Shown here: one piece after another, positions 1 to 7,462 of the stretch
How positions within the stretch are numbered: position 1 is the stretch's first letter
Layout: every line of letters begins with the position of its first letter
Origin: Rufibacter psychrotolerans
GTDB lineage: Bacteria; Bacteroidota; Bacteroidia; Cytophagales; Hymenobacteraceae
Assembly (NCBI RefSeq): GCF_016924645.1
Contig: NZ_JAFFJV010000012.1
Span: 29,044-93,043, forward strand
Direction of reading: 5' to 3'
Length of the DNA: 64,000 bases
Made by a program: the position numbers and the translations under genes
Notes under the pieces: model-generated
What the model saw: only the letters and a program-made list of their open reading frames with translations
Database searches by the model: none
Told to the model about the DNA's origin: nothing

Positions 1-78
1 ACCAAAACGCCGTTTGCCCCCGTATAGCCGTCTTAAAAAGCGCTTCGGCGCCAATGAGAAAAGCAGACACGTTAGCCT

Positions 79-972
79 ATGCTTTTAGAAAAACGAATAC
101 CCTTCAAGTATCTTCTGGGTAAAATCAAGCGGGAACTGGGCATTATCATCATTACGGGCCTGGCGGCGCACTTTCTGGCCGCCCTTTTCAGCAGCAAACT
201 GCCCGTGATGCCCGGCAACATTCCAGCGTTTCTGGGGACCGCCATTACGGTGCTACTGTCGTTCAAGATGAGCCAGTCGTATGAGCGCTGGTGGGAAGCC
301 CGCAAGGTGTGGGGCGCCATTGTGAACGACTCGCGCAGCTTTCTGGTGCAGTTGCAGTCTTTTCTGCCCAATACCTCGCACCCCATGATCAAAACGCTGG
401 CCTACCGGCAAATTGGGTGGTGCTATGCGCTGGGGCAGGCGCTGCGGGGCCAGAACCCGCTGGAGGGCCTGGAGCCTTACCTGTCTGCCCAGGAGCTGCA
501 GCAACTGGCCGCCCACCAGAACAAACCCTTGGGCATCATACAATTAAACGCCCTGGACATCAAAGGCCTGTACCAGGCCCAGGAGCTGGACACGTTCAAG
601 CACGTGCAGCTAGACGCCACCCTGGTGCGGCTCTGCGACGCCATGGGCCGGGCCGAGCGCATCAACAGCACCGTGTTTCCCAAGACCTACCGCATGTTCC
701 TGCATTTCTCCATTTACCTGTTTGTGGTCATGCTTTCTATTTCACTTCAGGAAATACCGCTTATTTTTGAGATGCCATTGCTGATCATCCTGTCGTCGGT
801 GTTCTTTTTGCTGGAGAAAGCCGCCTTTCACCTGCAGGACCCGTTCCGCAACCGGCCCAATGACACCCCGGTAACGGCCATTGCCCGCACCATAGAGATT
901 AACCTGCGGCAACTGCTGGGCGAACCACAGGTTCCCGGCCCCGTGGAGCCCCAGGGCTTTTACCTGTTATAA
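79..972 (+). CDS. Bestrophin family (UPF0187) membrane channel
   Basis: The protein has 297 residues. It carries the bestrophin-like signature SQSYERWWEARKVWG (about residues 65-79) after two hydrophobic segments (about 21-38 and 50-62). Two more hydrophobic segments lie near residues 210-245, followed by LQDPFRNRPNDTP, the position where the family usually has EDPFG..NDLP. Bacterial bestrophin homologues are pentameric ion channels of the inner membrane; which ion this one carries cannot be read from sequence. The next gene is a carbonic anhydrase 16 bp downstream, so the pair is probably co-transcribed and could link bicarbonate or chloride movement to CO2 hydration; that link is inference. 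Confidence 0.85.
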   Translation: MLLEKRIPFKYLLGKIKRELGIIIITGLAAHFLAALFSSKLPVMPGNIPAFLGTAITVLLSFKMSQSYERWWEARKVWGAIVNDSRSFLVQLQSFLPNTSHPMIKTLAYRQIGWCYALGQALRGQNPLEGLEPYLSAQELQQLAAHQNKPLGIIQLNALDIKGLYQAQELDTFKHVQLDATLVRLCDAMGRAERINSTVFPKTYRMFLHFSIYLFVVMLSISLQEIPLIFEMPLLIILSSVFFLLEKAAFHLQDPFRNRPNDTPVTAIARTIEINLRQLLGEPQVPGPVEPQGFYLL

Positions 973-988
973 GTTATTCTAACACACC

Positions 989-1615
989 ATGTACACCCAT
1001 TCCAAAGAAACCCAAAGCAAATTATCACCTGAGTTAGCGCTGGAGATCCTGCAAGAAGGCAACGACCGCTTTGTAAAGAACCTGAAAGCCAACCGCAACC
1101 TGCTGCAGCAGGTGAACGAGACCAAAGAAGGCCAGTTTCCGTTTGCCACCATCCTGAGCTGCATGGATTCCCGAACCTCTGCCGAGCTGATCTTTGACCA
1201 GGGCTTGGGAGACATCTTCAGCATCCGTATTGCGGGCAACGTGCTCAACCAGGACATTCTGGGCAGCATGGAGTACGCCACCAAGGTGGTGGGCACCAAG
1301 GTGATTCTGGTGCTGGGGCATACCAAGTGCGGCGCTATAACCGGGGCCTGCAACCAGGTAGAACTGGGCAACCTTACCGGGTTGCTGGAGAAGATTCAGC
1401 CCGCCATTGACCAGGAAACCACCGTGCAGGAAGACCGCACCGGCAACAACGCCGCGTTTGTAGACAAAGTCACCGAGCTCAACGTGCACCTCACCATGCA
1501 GCAAGTTAGGGAAGGCAGCCCCATCATTGCCGAGCTGGAACGCGAGGGCGCCCTCAAGATTGCCGGCGGCGTGTATGACGTGGAAACCGGCGTTGTCACC
1601 TTTTTTGAAGACTAA
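989..1615 (+). CDS. Beta-class carbonic anhydrase
   Basis: This 208-residue protein should interconvert CO2 and bicarbonate with a zinc ion. The beta-class zinc-site motifs are present: CMDSR (Cys58, with the Asp60-Arg62 dyad) and the HxxC pair in GHTKCGAI (His111, Cys114). There is no signal peptide, so it is cytoplasmic. Length is normal for the class. It follows the bestrophin-like gene by 16 bp and is probably in the same transcript. The family assignment is firm; physiological role (carboxylation supply or pH control) is inferred from family knowledge. Confidence 0.93.
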   Translation: MYTHSKETQSKLSPELALEILQEGNDRFVKNLKANRNLLQQVNETKEGQFPFATILSCMDSRTSAELIFDQGLGDIFSIRIAGNVLNQDILGSMEYATKVVGTKVILVLGHTKCGAITGACNQVELGNLTGLLEKIQPAIDQETTVQEDRTGNNAAFVDKVTELNVHLTMQQVREGSPIIAELEREGALKIAGGVYDVETGVVTFFED

Positions 1616-1723
1616 GCCTCAGCGGAGAGCCTGGGCTGCAGGCCTACGGCAATAATAAGGGGCCGGAACCGTTTAGGAGACTGTCGCGCAGAAGGAGTTC
1701 TAGCAAGGAGAAGCGGCGGAAGC

Positions 1724-2368
1724 ATGAGAAGCATGAAAAGATGGAGATTAGGCCTGCTGCTGGTCTGCTGGGCCCTGACGTGCGGCCCGGTGGCCCAGGC
1801 GCAGGAGCGTTGGGAACTCAGGAAAGACACCGACGGCATTGCGGTCTACACCAAAGACCTGGCCAACGACGCCTACAAACAGATAAAGGTGGTCTGCGAA
1901 CTGCCCGGCACGCCGCAGCTGCTGGTGAACCTGCTCAAAGACGTGGAGCGCCACCAGGACTGGGTGTACCTGAACCGAAAAACCAGGCTGCTGAAGAAAC
2001 TAAGCGACAACCGCCTGGTCTACTACACCGAAGCCGACCTGCCCTGGCCCCTCACCGACCGCGACATGGTGGTGGAGGCGGTGTTCTTCCCGGTGCAGGC
2101 CCATAAGCCCGCACGGGTTGAAGTGAAAAGCGTGACCGGATACCTTCCCCGGCAAACCGGCTTCGTGCGGATTCCCACCTCGTTGGCGGTCTGGGAAATC
2201 ACCCCCGTTACTGACAGGAAAGTGAAGGTGGAGTACACCTTTAGCGTGAACCCCGGCGGCACGGTACCAGCCTGGCTGGTGAACCTAACCGTGGCCACCG
2301 GCCCCCACAAAACGTTCCAGAACCTGCGACAGATCCTGGCCAGCCGGTTTACCAACCCTCGGCGCTAA
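1724..2368 (+). CDS. START domain-containing secreted protein
   Basis: The product has 214 residues with an N-terminal signal peptide (hydrophobic run RLGLLLVCWALTCGPVAQAQ). The mature part resembles START/SRPBCC lipid-binding domains of Bacteroidota: WELRKDTDGIAVYTKDL near its start, a conserved DWVYLNRKTRLL segment, and WPLTDRDMVVEA in the middle. START domains form a hydrophobic cavity for lipids or sterols; the ligand here is unknown. It likely sits in the periplasm. ATG 1733 is an alternative start three codons inside. A copy of the dispersed intergenic palindrome follows the stop codon. Confidence 0.8.
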   Translation: MRSMKRWRLGLLLVCWALTCGPVAQAQERWELRKDTDGIAVYTKDLANDAYKQIKVVCELPGTPQLLVNLLKDVERHQDWVYLNRKTRLLKKLSDNRLVYYTEADLPWPLTDRDMVVEAVFFPVQAHKPARVEVKSVTGYLPRQTGFVRIPTSLAVWEITPVTDRKVKVEYTFSVNPGGTVPAWLVNLTVATGPHKTFQNLRQILASRFTNPRR

Positions 2369-2394
2369 GCTACCAAGGAGGCATTCCTGCGCTG

Positions 2395-2435
2395 CCGGTT
2401 TTTAGCCGATTTTCTGAAAAACTGCCCAAAACCGG
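2395..2435. repeat. Dispersed intergenic palindrome (copy 1)
   Basis: Inverted repeat with arms CCGGTTTT (2395-2402) and AAAACCGG (2428-2435) around an imperfect TAGCCGATTTTCTGAAAAACTGCCC core. It lies 26 bp after the START gene stop codon and belongs to the family whose consensus is GTTTTgGGCCTGTTTT / AAAACAGGCCCAAAAC. Confidence 0.65.
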
Positions 2436-2502
2436 GAACACCTTCTTTATTAGGAGCGTGGTCCCGGTTTTTCGGTTTCCGTAGATTGCGTAGCTTTCAC
2501 GC

Positions 2503-3576
2503 ATGAAAGAAACGTTGCCACAAAACTTGGCCACCGCGCTGGACCAGGAACTTGAAGCGGTGTACGCCCCTTCGGCGCCCGGCATCATCGTGTCGGTGAC
2601 CCGGAAGGGACAGGTGCTGTATGAAAAGAGCATTGGGTGGGCCAATGCCCTTACCGGCGAACGGATTGGCCCTCAGAGCAACTTCCGGATGGCTTCGCTC
2701 ACCAAGCAGTTCACGGCCGTGGGCCTTGCGCTGCTGGAGCAGGCCGGAGCCCTTTCGTTTCAGAGCCGCTTTGCCGATTTCTTCCCCCAACTGGGCGAAC
2801 TGGGGCAGCAGATCACGCTGCAGCACCTGCTCACCCATACCTCGGGCCTGCGCGACTACGAACCTGAGGTGGCCCCCACCCGCCCCTATCAGGTCACCGA
2901 TGCCGAGGTGCTTGAGATTACGGCCCGCCAGCCGGGGCCCTACTTCCCCCCCGGCAGTCAGTTCCGGTACAGCAATACGGGGTACGTGCTGTTAGGCCTT
3001 ATTATAGAAAAAGTGGCCCAAAAACCTTTCGGTGATTTTCTGCGGGAGGCTATTTTCCAGCCATTGGGCATGGCGGGCACCCGGTTGTACCACCCTCACC
3101 GCCCATCCGAAATCCAGCACCGGGCCCTGGGGTATGCCCGCGAGGCAAGCGGCCGCGTGATAGCTGCTGACCAAAGCCCCTGCAGCGCCACCCGGGGCGA
3201 CGGCTGTCTCTACACCTCCCTGCACGACTACCGGCTGTGGCACCAGGCCCTGCTGCAAGGCAACTTGGTGGACCTGCCTTCCCTGTTGCAACGGGTACAC
3301 GCCCCCGTCCAGCCCGGCACGGACAGGTGTTACGGCATGGGTTGGTTTTTCACCAAACGCGCCACCGGCGACCTTGAACTCTGCCATACCGGCAACAGCA
3401 GCGGCTTCAGCCACCTGGTGGTGAGCCTGCCCCGTGAGGAAGTACTGATCACCGCTTTCTCTAACCTGGCCGACAACCCGCACCTGCTGCCCGGCCTGCT
3501 CCAAACCGTGCTGTACCATGCCCCCTTCCAATTGGAGAGTGCGTTGGTCTGGCAATTGCCGGCCCTCACCCGGTAA
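2503..3576 (+). CDS. Serine hydrolase, beta-lactamase/PBP-like
   Basis: This 357-residue protein belongs to the beta-lactamase/class C (PF00144) group. The catalytic SxxK motif is S65-L-T-K68 and the YxN-type motif is Y156-S-N158 in FRYSNTGY; HTG in ELCHTGNSSGFSH fits the third (KTG-equivalent) motif. The family includes esterases, D-aminopeptidases and penicillin-binding enzymes, so substrate cannot be assigned. There is no signal peptide, which is unusual for this family and suggests a cytoplasmic enzyme. A second, secreted member of the family is encoded at 30086-31816. Confidence 0.85.
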   Translation: MKETLPQNLATALDQELEAVYAPSAPGIIVSVTRKGQVLYEKSIGWANALTGERIGPQSNFRMASLTKQFTAVGLALLEQAGALSFQSRFADFFPQLGELGQQITLQHLLTHTSGLRDYEPEVAPTRPYQVTDAEVLEITARQPGPYFPPGSQFRYSNTGYVLLGLIIEKVAQKPFGDFLREAIFQPLGMAGTRLYHPHRPSEIQHRALGYAREASGRVIAADQSPCSATRGDGCLYTSLHDYRLWHQALLQGNLVDLPSLLQRVHAPVQPGTDRCYGMGWFFTKRATGDLELCHTGNSSGFSHLVVSLPREEVLITAFSNLADNPHLLPGLLQTVLYHAPFQLESALVWQLPALTR

Positions 3577-3600
3577 GCGAGGTTACCCCTGCCCTTTTGA

Positions 3601-3641
3601 CCGTTTTGGGGCGGTTTTCCTGAAAACAGGCCCAAAACCAG
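3601..3641. repeat. Dispersed intergenic palindrome (copy 2)
   Basis: CCGTTTTGGGGC ... GGCCCAAAACC with a GGTTTTCCTGAAAAC centre. It lies 25 bp after the serine hydrolase stop codon, the usual position of this repeat family. Confidence 0.7.
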
Positions 3642-3743
3642 AGAGAATTGGTAAGAAATTCCTAACTACTGTTTGCTTCTACTTATAATTTTTCAAACTA
3701 ACAAGTGTTTTATTAGAATTTAGTAAAATATTTTGCCAAATAG

Positions 3744-3775
3744 TTTGGAAGTGTAAAGGACACCTTGTATGTTTG
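3744..3775 (+). promoter_or_regulatory. Bacteroidota-type promoter of the aromatic operon
   Basis: TTTG at 3744-3747 and TATGTTTG at 3768-3775 are separated by 20 bp. This matches the Bacteroidota primary-sigma pattern (TTTG/TTG at -33, TAnnTTTG at -7). Transcription would begin near 3780, about 15 nt before the leader-peptide start codon at 3796. The fit is exact in the -7 element and the spacing is normal; no experiment supports it here. Confidence 0.75.
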
Positions 3776-3795
3776 GGCATACTTACACCAAGGCA

Positions 3796-3864
3796 ATGCT
3801 ACAGCGCAATTCTTACTTTTACGGTTTTTACTTTTTTGGACCTCATCCGGGGCTCAACAGGTAA
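3796..3864 (+). CDS. Phe/Tyr-rich leader peptide
   Basis: A 22-codon ORF, too short for routine gene calling, runs from ATG 3796 to TAA 3862-3864. Codons 6-15 read SYFYGFYFFG: three Tyr (3814, 3820, 3829) and four Phe (3817, 3826, 3832, 3835) within eight codons. It lies between a good promoter and an intrinsic terminator, immediately upstream of prephenate dehydratase. This is the arrangement of classical ribosome-mediated attenuation, as in the enterobacterial pheA and pheST leaders. The end of the ORF (GGGGCTC, 3849-3855) is complementary to the 5' arm of the terminator (GAGCCCC, 3901-3907). A ribosome stalled on Phe/Tyr codons would free that segment to act as antiterminator; a ribosome reaching the stop codon would mask it. 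Confidence 0.87.
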   Translation: MLQRNSYFYGFYFFGPHPGLNR

Positions 3865-3927
3865 GACTTTGCGTTGATTAAACAAATAAGAAAAACCTCA
3901 GAGCCCCGCCAGAAGCGGGGCTTTTTT
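3849..3927 (+). promoter_or_regulatory. Phe/Tyr attenuator: antiterminator/terminator switch
   Basis: Two mutually exclusive structures can be drawn. The antiterminator pairs 3849-3855 (GGGGCTC) with 3901-3907 (GAGCCCC), with extra GG/CC pairing at 3860-3861 and 3897-3898. The terminator pairs 3902-3909 with 3915-3922. The shared segment 3902-3907 makes the choice exclusive. High charged tRNA-Phe and tRNA-Tyr should favour termination before the operon; starvation should favour read-through. Confidence 0.85.
3902..3927 (+). terminator. Attenuator terminator upstream of prephenate dehydratase
   Basis: Perfect 8-bp GC-rich stem AGCCCCGC (3902-3909) / GCGGGGCT (3915-3922), loop CAGAA, followed by a T-tract at 3922-3927. 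It ends four bases before the prephenate dehydratase ATG at 3932, so it can only work as a premature terminator of that operon. Confidence 0.9.
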
Positions 3928-3931
3928 CGTT

Positions 3932-4825
3932 ATGAACAGAACCTTAAAAATCGCCATCCAGGGAGGTCCGGCCTCTTTCCATGAAACCGCCGCCAAACAG
4001 TTGTTTCCGGCCGCACCGCTCAGCACCATCCCCTGCGCCTCCTTCCCGGAGCTGTGCCAGGCGCTGGAGTCAGGCCTGGCCGACTACGCGGTGATGGCCG
4101 TGCAAAACTCCCTGGCGGGTCCGCTCCTGCCCAATTACCGGCTCATGGCCGAGTACGGCTTCTCAGTGACCGCCGAGCGTTGGTTGCTGTTAGACCAGAC
4201 CCTGATGGCCCTGCCTGGCCAGAACCTGGAAGACATTCAGCAGGTGTGGTCCCACCCCATTGCCCTGCTGCAGTGCTGCGATTACCTGAACCAGTGGGCG
4301 GGCGTGAGCACCAAGGAAACCGCAGACACCGCAGACACCGCCCGCCTGCTCAAAGAAGAGCAGATCACCGGCGTGGCTGCCATTGCCAGCCGCAAAGCTG
4401 CGGAGCTTTACGGCCTGCAGGTGCTGCATCAGAACGTAGCCAATGACGTGGAGAACTACACCCGCTTTGTGGTGCTCTCGCGCCAGCGCCCCCAGAAGGT
4501 AGCCACCAAGGCCACCCTGCTCCTGCCGTACCCGGTGGTAAAGTTCTCCCTGGAAAACGTGCTGGAGAAGCTGGACACCTGCCAGCTGGAACTCACCATG
4601 CTGCAGCCCCTGCCCTCCACTAACCCCGGGCAGCCCCAGGATTGGGTGCTGGAGATGGAAGGCGATGAGGCCGGCTGCATCACGCAGCTGCTTGCGGCGC
4701 TGCAGACGGTATCGCCCAACCACCAGGTGCTGGGCCTGTACCCCAAAGCCGAGGCGCCGCTTCCGCAAGACCGCCTGGCCGGTTGCTTATCAGATGTGTT
4801 AAAGGCCCAACCCGAATTAGTATAG
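3932..4825 (+). CDS. pheA: Prephenate dehydratase
   Basis: This 297-residue enzyme should convert prephenate to phenylpyruvate in phenylalanine synthesis. Family marks are the N-terminal strand plus QGGPASFHETAA (about 10-21), AVQNSLAGPLLPNY (about 56-69, equivalent to the usual IENS..G motif) and the catalytic Thr-Arg-Phe triad T177-R178-F179 in NYTRFVV. The C-terminal third is where an ACT domain sits, but the Phe-binding ESRP motif is not visible (LQPLP occurs at about that point). Loss of that motif could mean weak feedback inhibition, leaving control to the attenuator upstream; this is inference. It begins right after the terminator and is separated from the aminotransferase by one base. 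Confidence 0.9.
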   Translation: MNRTLKIAIQGGPASFHETAAKQLFPAAPLSTIPCASFPELCQALESGLADYAVMAVQNSLAGPLLPNYRLMAEYGFSVTAERWLLLDQTLMALPGQNLEDIQQVWSHPIALLQCCDYLNQWAGVSTKETADTADTARLLKEEQITGVAAIASRKAAELYGLQVLHQNVANDVENYTRFVVLSRQRPQKVATKATLLLPYPVVKFSLENVLEKLDTCQLELTMLQPLPSTNPGQPQDWVLEMEGDEAGCITQLLAALQTVSPNHQVLGLYPKAEAPLPQDRLAGCLSDVLKAQPELV

Positions 4826-4826
4826 T

Positions 4827-6020
4827 ATGATCATCCCCAGCGCCCACCGGTTACAACAGGTACAGGAGTACTACTTCTCGCGCAAGCTGGCCGAGGTACG
4901 TGCTCTCAATGCTCAGGGCCGCAACATCATCAACCTGGGCATCGGCGACCCCGATTTGGACCCATCTGCCCAGACCATAGAAGCCCTGGTGGCCACCAGC
5001 CAGCGCCCCGGCGTGCACGGCTATCAACCCTACAACTCCATTGCCCCGCTGCGGCAGGCCATTGCGGCCTGGTACCAGCAAACGTACGCCGTGGACCTGG
5101 ACCCCGAGCAGGAGATCCTGCCCCTCATGGGCTCCAAGGAAGGCATCTTCCACGTGTCCATGGCGTTCCTGAACCCCGGCGACCGGGTACTGGTGCCCAA
5201 CCCGGGCTACCCGGCCTACGCGGCGGCGGCCCGCCTGGTAGGCGCCGATCCTATCTTCTACACGCTGAAGGAGGAAAACGGCTGGCTACCCGACCACAAG
5301 GAACTGGAGCAACTGCTCCAGGCCGAGGACGTGAAGCTGATGTGGATCAACTACCCGCACATGCCCACCGGGGCCCAGGCCACGGCCGACGCCCTGCAAC
5401 AGCTGGTAGACCTGGCCCTGAAACACCGTTTCCTGCTGGCCAACGACAACCCCTACAGCCTGGTGCTGCCCCAGGAGCAGCCCCTCAGCCTGCTGTCGCT
5501 GCCCCGGGCCAAAGAATGCTGCCTGGAGTTCAACTCCCTCAGCAAGTCGCACAACATGGCGGGCTGGCGCGTGGGCATGGTGCTGGGCCGCCAGGATTAC
5601 CTGCAGTGCGTGCTGCGGGTCAAGAGCAACCTGGACTCGGGCATGTTCCTGCCGGTGCAGCACGCCGCCATAAAGGCCCTGGCCAACCCGCCGGCCTGGC
5701 ACCAGCAGCGCAACCAGGTGTATGCCCAGCGCCGCCAGAAAGTGTATGAACTGTTAGACCTGCTGGGGTGTTCGTACCAGAAAAACAGGGTAGGCATGTT
5801 TGTCTGGGCCCGCGTGCCCGAGGCCGTCACCGACGTGGAAGCCTACCTGGACGAACTCCTCTACGAGGCAGGCGTGTTCCTGACCCCCGGCAAGATTTTC
5901 GGCACCCAGGGCGAGCGGTACCTGCGCATCTCCCTCTGCCTGCCAGAAAGCAAGATTGAAGAAGCAACAACCAGAATTTCAACCCATTTAACCTCGGCCC
6001 AAGCCGAACTTTCCTTATGA
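4827..6020 (+). CDS. Class I/II aminotransferase, aromatic operon
   Basis: A 397-residue PLP-dependent fold-type I aminotransferase. It shows GIGDPDLDPS near residue 38, the Asn/Asp/Tyr contacts in ANDNPYS (about 205-211), and the PLP lysine K240 in NSLSKSHNMAGWRVG. It resembles LL-diaminopimelate/aspartate-type aminotransferases of Bacteroidota. Its position between prephenate dehydratase and DAHP synthase suggests it transaminates phenylpyruvate, 4-hydroxyphenylpyruvate or prephenate. It overlaps the next gene by four bases (ATGA), so translation is probably coupled. Confidence 0.9.
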   Translation: MIIPSAHRLQQVQEYYFSRKLAEVRALNAQGRNIINLGIGDPDLDPSAQTIEALVATSQRPGVHGYQPYNSIAPLRQAIAAWYQQTYAVDLDPEQEILPLMGSKEGIFHVSMAFLNPGDRVLVPNPGYPAYAAAARLVGADPIFYTLKEENGWLPDHKELEQLLQAEDVKLMWINYPHMPTGAQATADALQQLVDLALKHRFLLANDNPYSLVLPQEQPLSLLSLPRAKECCLEFNSLSKSHNMAGWRVGMVLGRQDYLQCVLRVKSNLDSGMFLPVQHAAIKALANPPAWHQQRNQVYAQRRQKVYELLDLLGCSYQKNRVGMFVWARVPEAVTDVEAYLDELLYEAGVFLTPGKIFGTQGERYLRISLCLPESKIEEATTRISTHLTSAQAELSL

Positions 6021-7120
6021 GCACCAAACCTTTAGCCCTGTCTTCTAACACCATCTTCAAGCGTGCGGATGGACAACCCTTGATCATTGCCGGCCCCTGC
6101 AGCGCCGAGAGCGAAGAGCAAATGCTGGCCACCGCCCGGGGCTTGCAGGCCGTACCTGAAGTAACCATCTTCAGGGCTGGTATTTGGAAACCGCGCACCA
6201 GGCCGGGGGCGTTTGAGGGCATTGGCAAAGTAGGCCTGAAATGGCTGAAGACCGTGAAAGAGGAAACCGGCCTGCTCACCGCCTGCGAGGTAGCCACCGC
6301 CGAACACGTGAACGATGCCCTCAAGCAAGGCGTGGACGTGCTGTGGGTGGGTGCCCGCACCACGGTAAACCCCTTCTCGGTGCAGGAGATTGCCGATGCG
6401 CTGGAAGGCGTAGACGTGCCCGTGCTGGTGAAAAACCCCGTGAACCCCGACCTGCAGCTGTGGCTGGGAGCCCTGGAGCGCCTCAACCGCGCCGGCATCA
6501 CCGACCTGGCCGCCATTCACCGGGGCTTCTCCTCCTTTGACAGCCGCCCGTACCGCAACCACCCCAAGTGGAACATGGCCTACGAGTTCAAGAAACTGCT
6601 GCCCGAGATTCCGTTGATCTGCGACCCCAGCCACATTGCCGGCAAGCGCTCGCTGTTGCAGCAGATCAGCCAGGAGGCCCTGAACCTGCAGGTAGACGGC
6701 CTCATGGTTGAGACCCACTGCAACCCAGACGTGGCCCTGAGCGACGCCTCCCAGCAGGTAACTCCGCAGGGGCTGGCCCAGCTCCTGGGTTCCCTGGAGA
6801 TTGAGCGTATTCCGGTTACCTCCACCCAGAACGAGGAAGAACTGAGCGAGCTCCGTAACCTGATCGACTACCTGGACAATGAACTGATCAACGTGCTGTC
6901 GCGCCGGTCAGCGGTGGCCAAGCAGATCGGGCTCCTGAAGAAGGAAAACAAAATGAACCTGCTGCAAACCGGCCGCTGGGAGCAGGTGATGGAGCAGCGC
7001 CTGAAAGCCGCCGCCCGCGAAGGCCTGGAAGAAGTGTTCGTGAAAGCCATTTTCCAGGAGATCCACCAGCACTCGCTGCACATCCAGGCAGCCGCTGAAC
7101 CCGCCAAAGTTGCCTTATAA
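6017..7120 (+). CDS. Bifunctional DAHP synthase / chorismate mutase
   Basis: A 367-residue fusion. Residues about 10-265 form a type I-beta (AroF/KDO8P-like) 3-deoxy-7-phosphoheptulonate synthase, with AGPCSAES at 25-32 and the metal/substrate motif CDPSHIAGKR near 200. Residues about 270-355 form an AroQ-type chorismate mutase (LRNLIDYLDNELINVLSRR ... VAKQIG). The protein catalyses the first step of the shikimate pathway and the committed step to Phe/Tyr. Mutase domains can act as allosteric sensors of prephenate in this class. It closes the operon; prephenate dehydrogenase, often present in this cluster, is absent here. A strong terminator follows at 7219. Confidence 0.93.
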   Translation: MSTKPLALSSNTIFKRADGQPLIIAGPCSAESEEQMLATARGLQAVPEVTIFRAGIWKPRTRPGAFEGIGKVGLKWLKTVKEETGLLTACEVATAEHVNDALKQGVDVLWVGARTTVNPFSVQEIADALEGVDVPVLVKNPVNPDLQLWLGALERLNRAGITDLAAIHRGFSSFDSRPYRNHPKWNMAYEFKKLLPEIPLICDPSHIAGKRSLLQQISQEALNLQVDGLMVETHCNPDVALSDASQQVTPQGLAQLLGSLEIERIPVTSTQNEEELSELRNLIDYLDNELINVLSRRSAVAKQIGLLKKENKMNLLQTGRWEQVMEQRLKAAAREGLEEVFVKAIFQEIHQHSLHIQAAAEPAKVAL

Positions 7121-7218
7121 CATACAAGAGAGGGAAGAATGGGCCTCTGGCCCGGTGAGAAAAGGGTAACCACGCATCAACGAGTTTTACCAAAGTTTTC
7201 TTCATAACACCTCTAAAG

Positions 7219-7243
7219 CCCCGGCTCAAAAGCCGGGGTTTTG
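7219..7243 (+). terminator. Terminator of the aromatic operon
   Basis: Perfect stem CCCCGGCT (7219-7226) / AGCCGGGG (7231-7238), loop CAAA, followed by TTTTG. It lies 98 bp beyond the DAHP synthase stop codon. Confidence 0.85.
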
Positions 7244-7462
7244 TGTTTCTGGCCCCCTGAGTGGCGCAAGGGGCGCCGCCGTCTGGGAGCGCAGGTTGCT
7301 CCTGTCCCTGTCCAGGGGTTGGTAGTCCAGGCGGCCTTGTTTTTCATCCCTTTTCGCCAAAACAGCTCCTTTTCAGCGTGCTGCCGCGGGGCGGGCGGCC
7401 TTTCAGGTGAACAAAACGCTTCCCGGCCCGTTCTTGAAAGGAGGCTAATTTGGGAAAAAGAC

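Noticed and set aside
7241..7462. N-terminal extension of the dioxygenase gene
   Set aside because: It overlaps the tail of the preceding terminator; the Cys/Arg/Pro-rich sequence has no similarity to the family, and ATG 7463 gives the usual length.
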